Program-made: the position numbers and the translations under genes | Assembly (NCBI GenBank): GCA_947470805.1 | Contig: CANIVU010000074.1 | Location: 1-44,254 of the forward strand | Length of the DNA stretch: 44,254 nt | Reading direction: 5' to 3' | Source: Acidobacteriota bacterium | Lineage (GTDB): Bacteria; Acidobacteriota; Terriglobia; Bryobacterales; Bryobacteraceae | Shown: positions 44,064 to 44,254 of the stretch, piece by piece | Layout: each line of letters begins with the position of its first letter | How positions within the stretch are numbered: the stretch's first letter is position 1 | Notes under the pieces: generated by a model | The model's database searches: none | What the model was told of the DNA's origin: nothing | What the model saw: only the letters and a program-made list of their open reading frames with translations

Positions 44064-44254
44064 TGTTTATCGATCCTTCTGACGAAGCGGTTTTAGCCGA
44101 GACGCGGCGGCAGTTTTTCGGGCGCGGGGCGCGGGGGCTGGGCGCGTTGGCGTTGGCCTCGATGGGCGCGAATGGCGCGGCGGCGATCCCGCATTTTGCG
44201 CCGAAGGCGAAGCGGTGTATCTACCTGCACATGGTGGGCGCGCCGCCGCAGCAG
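44063..44254 (+). CDS. DUF1501-family exported protein, 3' end cut off by the window
   Basis: 64 residues are visible. The ATG overlaps the preceding stop (TAATG). Near the start, ETRRQFFGRGARGLGALALASM forms a Tat-type signal as expected for DUF1501 proteins, and CIYLHMVGAPPQQ at the window's end matches the family's start of the core domain. These proteins are almost always encoded next to a DUF1549/DUF1553 partner, as here, and are related to the alkaline-phosphatase superfamily. Confidence 0.9.
   Translation, partial: MFIDPSDEAVLAETRRQFFGRGARGLGALALASMGANGAAAIPHFAPKAKRCIYLHMVGAPPQQ

Noticed and set aside
1-44254. CRISPR arrays, tRNA or rRNA genes, insertion sequences
   Set aside because: No short spaced repeats, no cloverleaf-like segments, no transposase or integrase reading frames were found by eye.

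Overview
The window looks like a chromosomal segment of an Acidobacteriota bacterium, most likely Bryobacterales/Solibacter-like. This rests on a high G+C content and on families typical of that group: a TIGR03435-type protein, a VWFA-related Acidobacterial-domain protein, two Oar-like TonB-dependent receptors, a TIGR02999-type ECF sigma factor, paired DUF1549/DUF1553 and DUF1501 proteins, and many exported Gfo/Idh/MocA-type enzymes. I see no rRNA, tRNA, CRISPR array, phage genes or transposase.

Layout. 1-3463 (+): the 3' part of formate-tetrahydrofolate ligase, an exported haem/copper monooxygenase-like protein and an exported sulfatase-modifying-factor-family protein. 3472-8056 (-): a tightly packed operon read from 8056 leftwards (CE15-like glucuronoyl esterase, agmatine-deiminase-like pseudoenzyme, two exported Gfo/Idh/MocA oxidoreductases). 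8216-10242: three genes of unknown function, two of them divergent from overlapping promoters. 10248-15874 (-): a polytopic membrane protein and a large TonB-dependent receptor. 16019-19266 (+): a DUF1080 protein, a doubtful proline-rich ORF, and an unrecognised four-gene cassette with overlapping ORFs that ends in a degenerate GIY-YIG-like protein. 19309-24900 (+): a TIGR03435 protein, a second Oar-like receptor and a VWFA-related protein, almost without gaps. 24955-27347: an M20 peptidase and a divergent exported mannonate-dehydratase-like protein. 27400-31298: an ECF sigma factor tail-to-tail with a propeller-sensor/Ser-Thr-kinase fusion. 31342-33544 (-): a small exported protein and a decayed pectinacetylesterase-like gene. 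33629-39471: an alkaline-phosphatase-superfamily protein facing an operon of MgtA-type ATPase (frameshifted), GT4 and GT2. 39510-44254 (+): an exported unknown protein, a block of 174-bp tandem repeats, a DUF1549/DUF1553 cytochrome protein and the start of a DUF1501 protein.

Common threads. Many products carry signal peptides and several carry Tat-like RR motifs, so much of the window concerns periplasmic breakdown of plant-type polysaccharides: glucuronoyl ester cleavage, uronate metabolism, decayed pectin deacetylation and sugar oxidoreduction, with TonB-type uptake. Several enzymes have lost key residues (agmatine deiminase Cys to Arg, GIY-YIG Arg to Ser, phosphodiesterase metal motif, kinase DFG to DFS).

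Non-coding signals are prominent: a 20-nt palindromic core present three times, a 54-bp element present twice, a 174-bp tandem repeat, TANNNT boxes 6-13 nt before about ten start codons (suggesting leaderless transcripts), and a strand-asymmetry (GC-skew) change from G-rich to C-rich and back to G-rich on the + strand.
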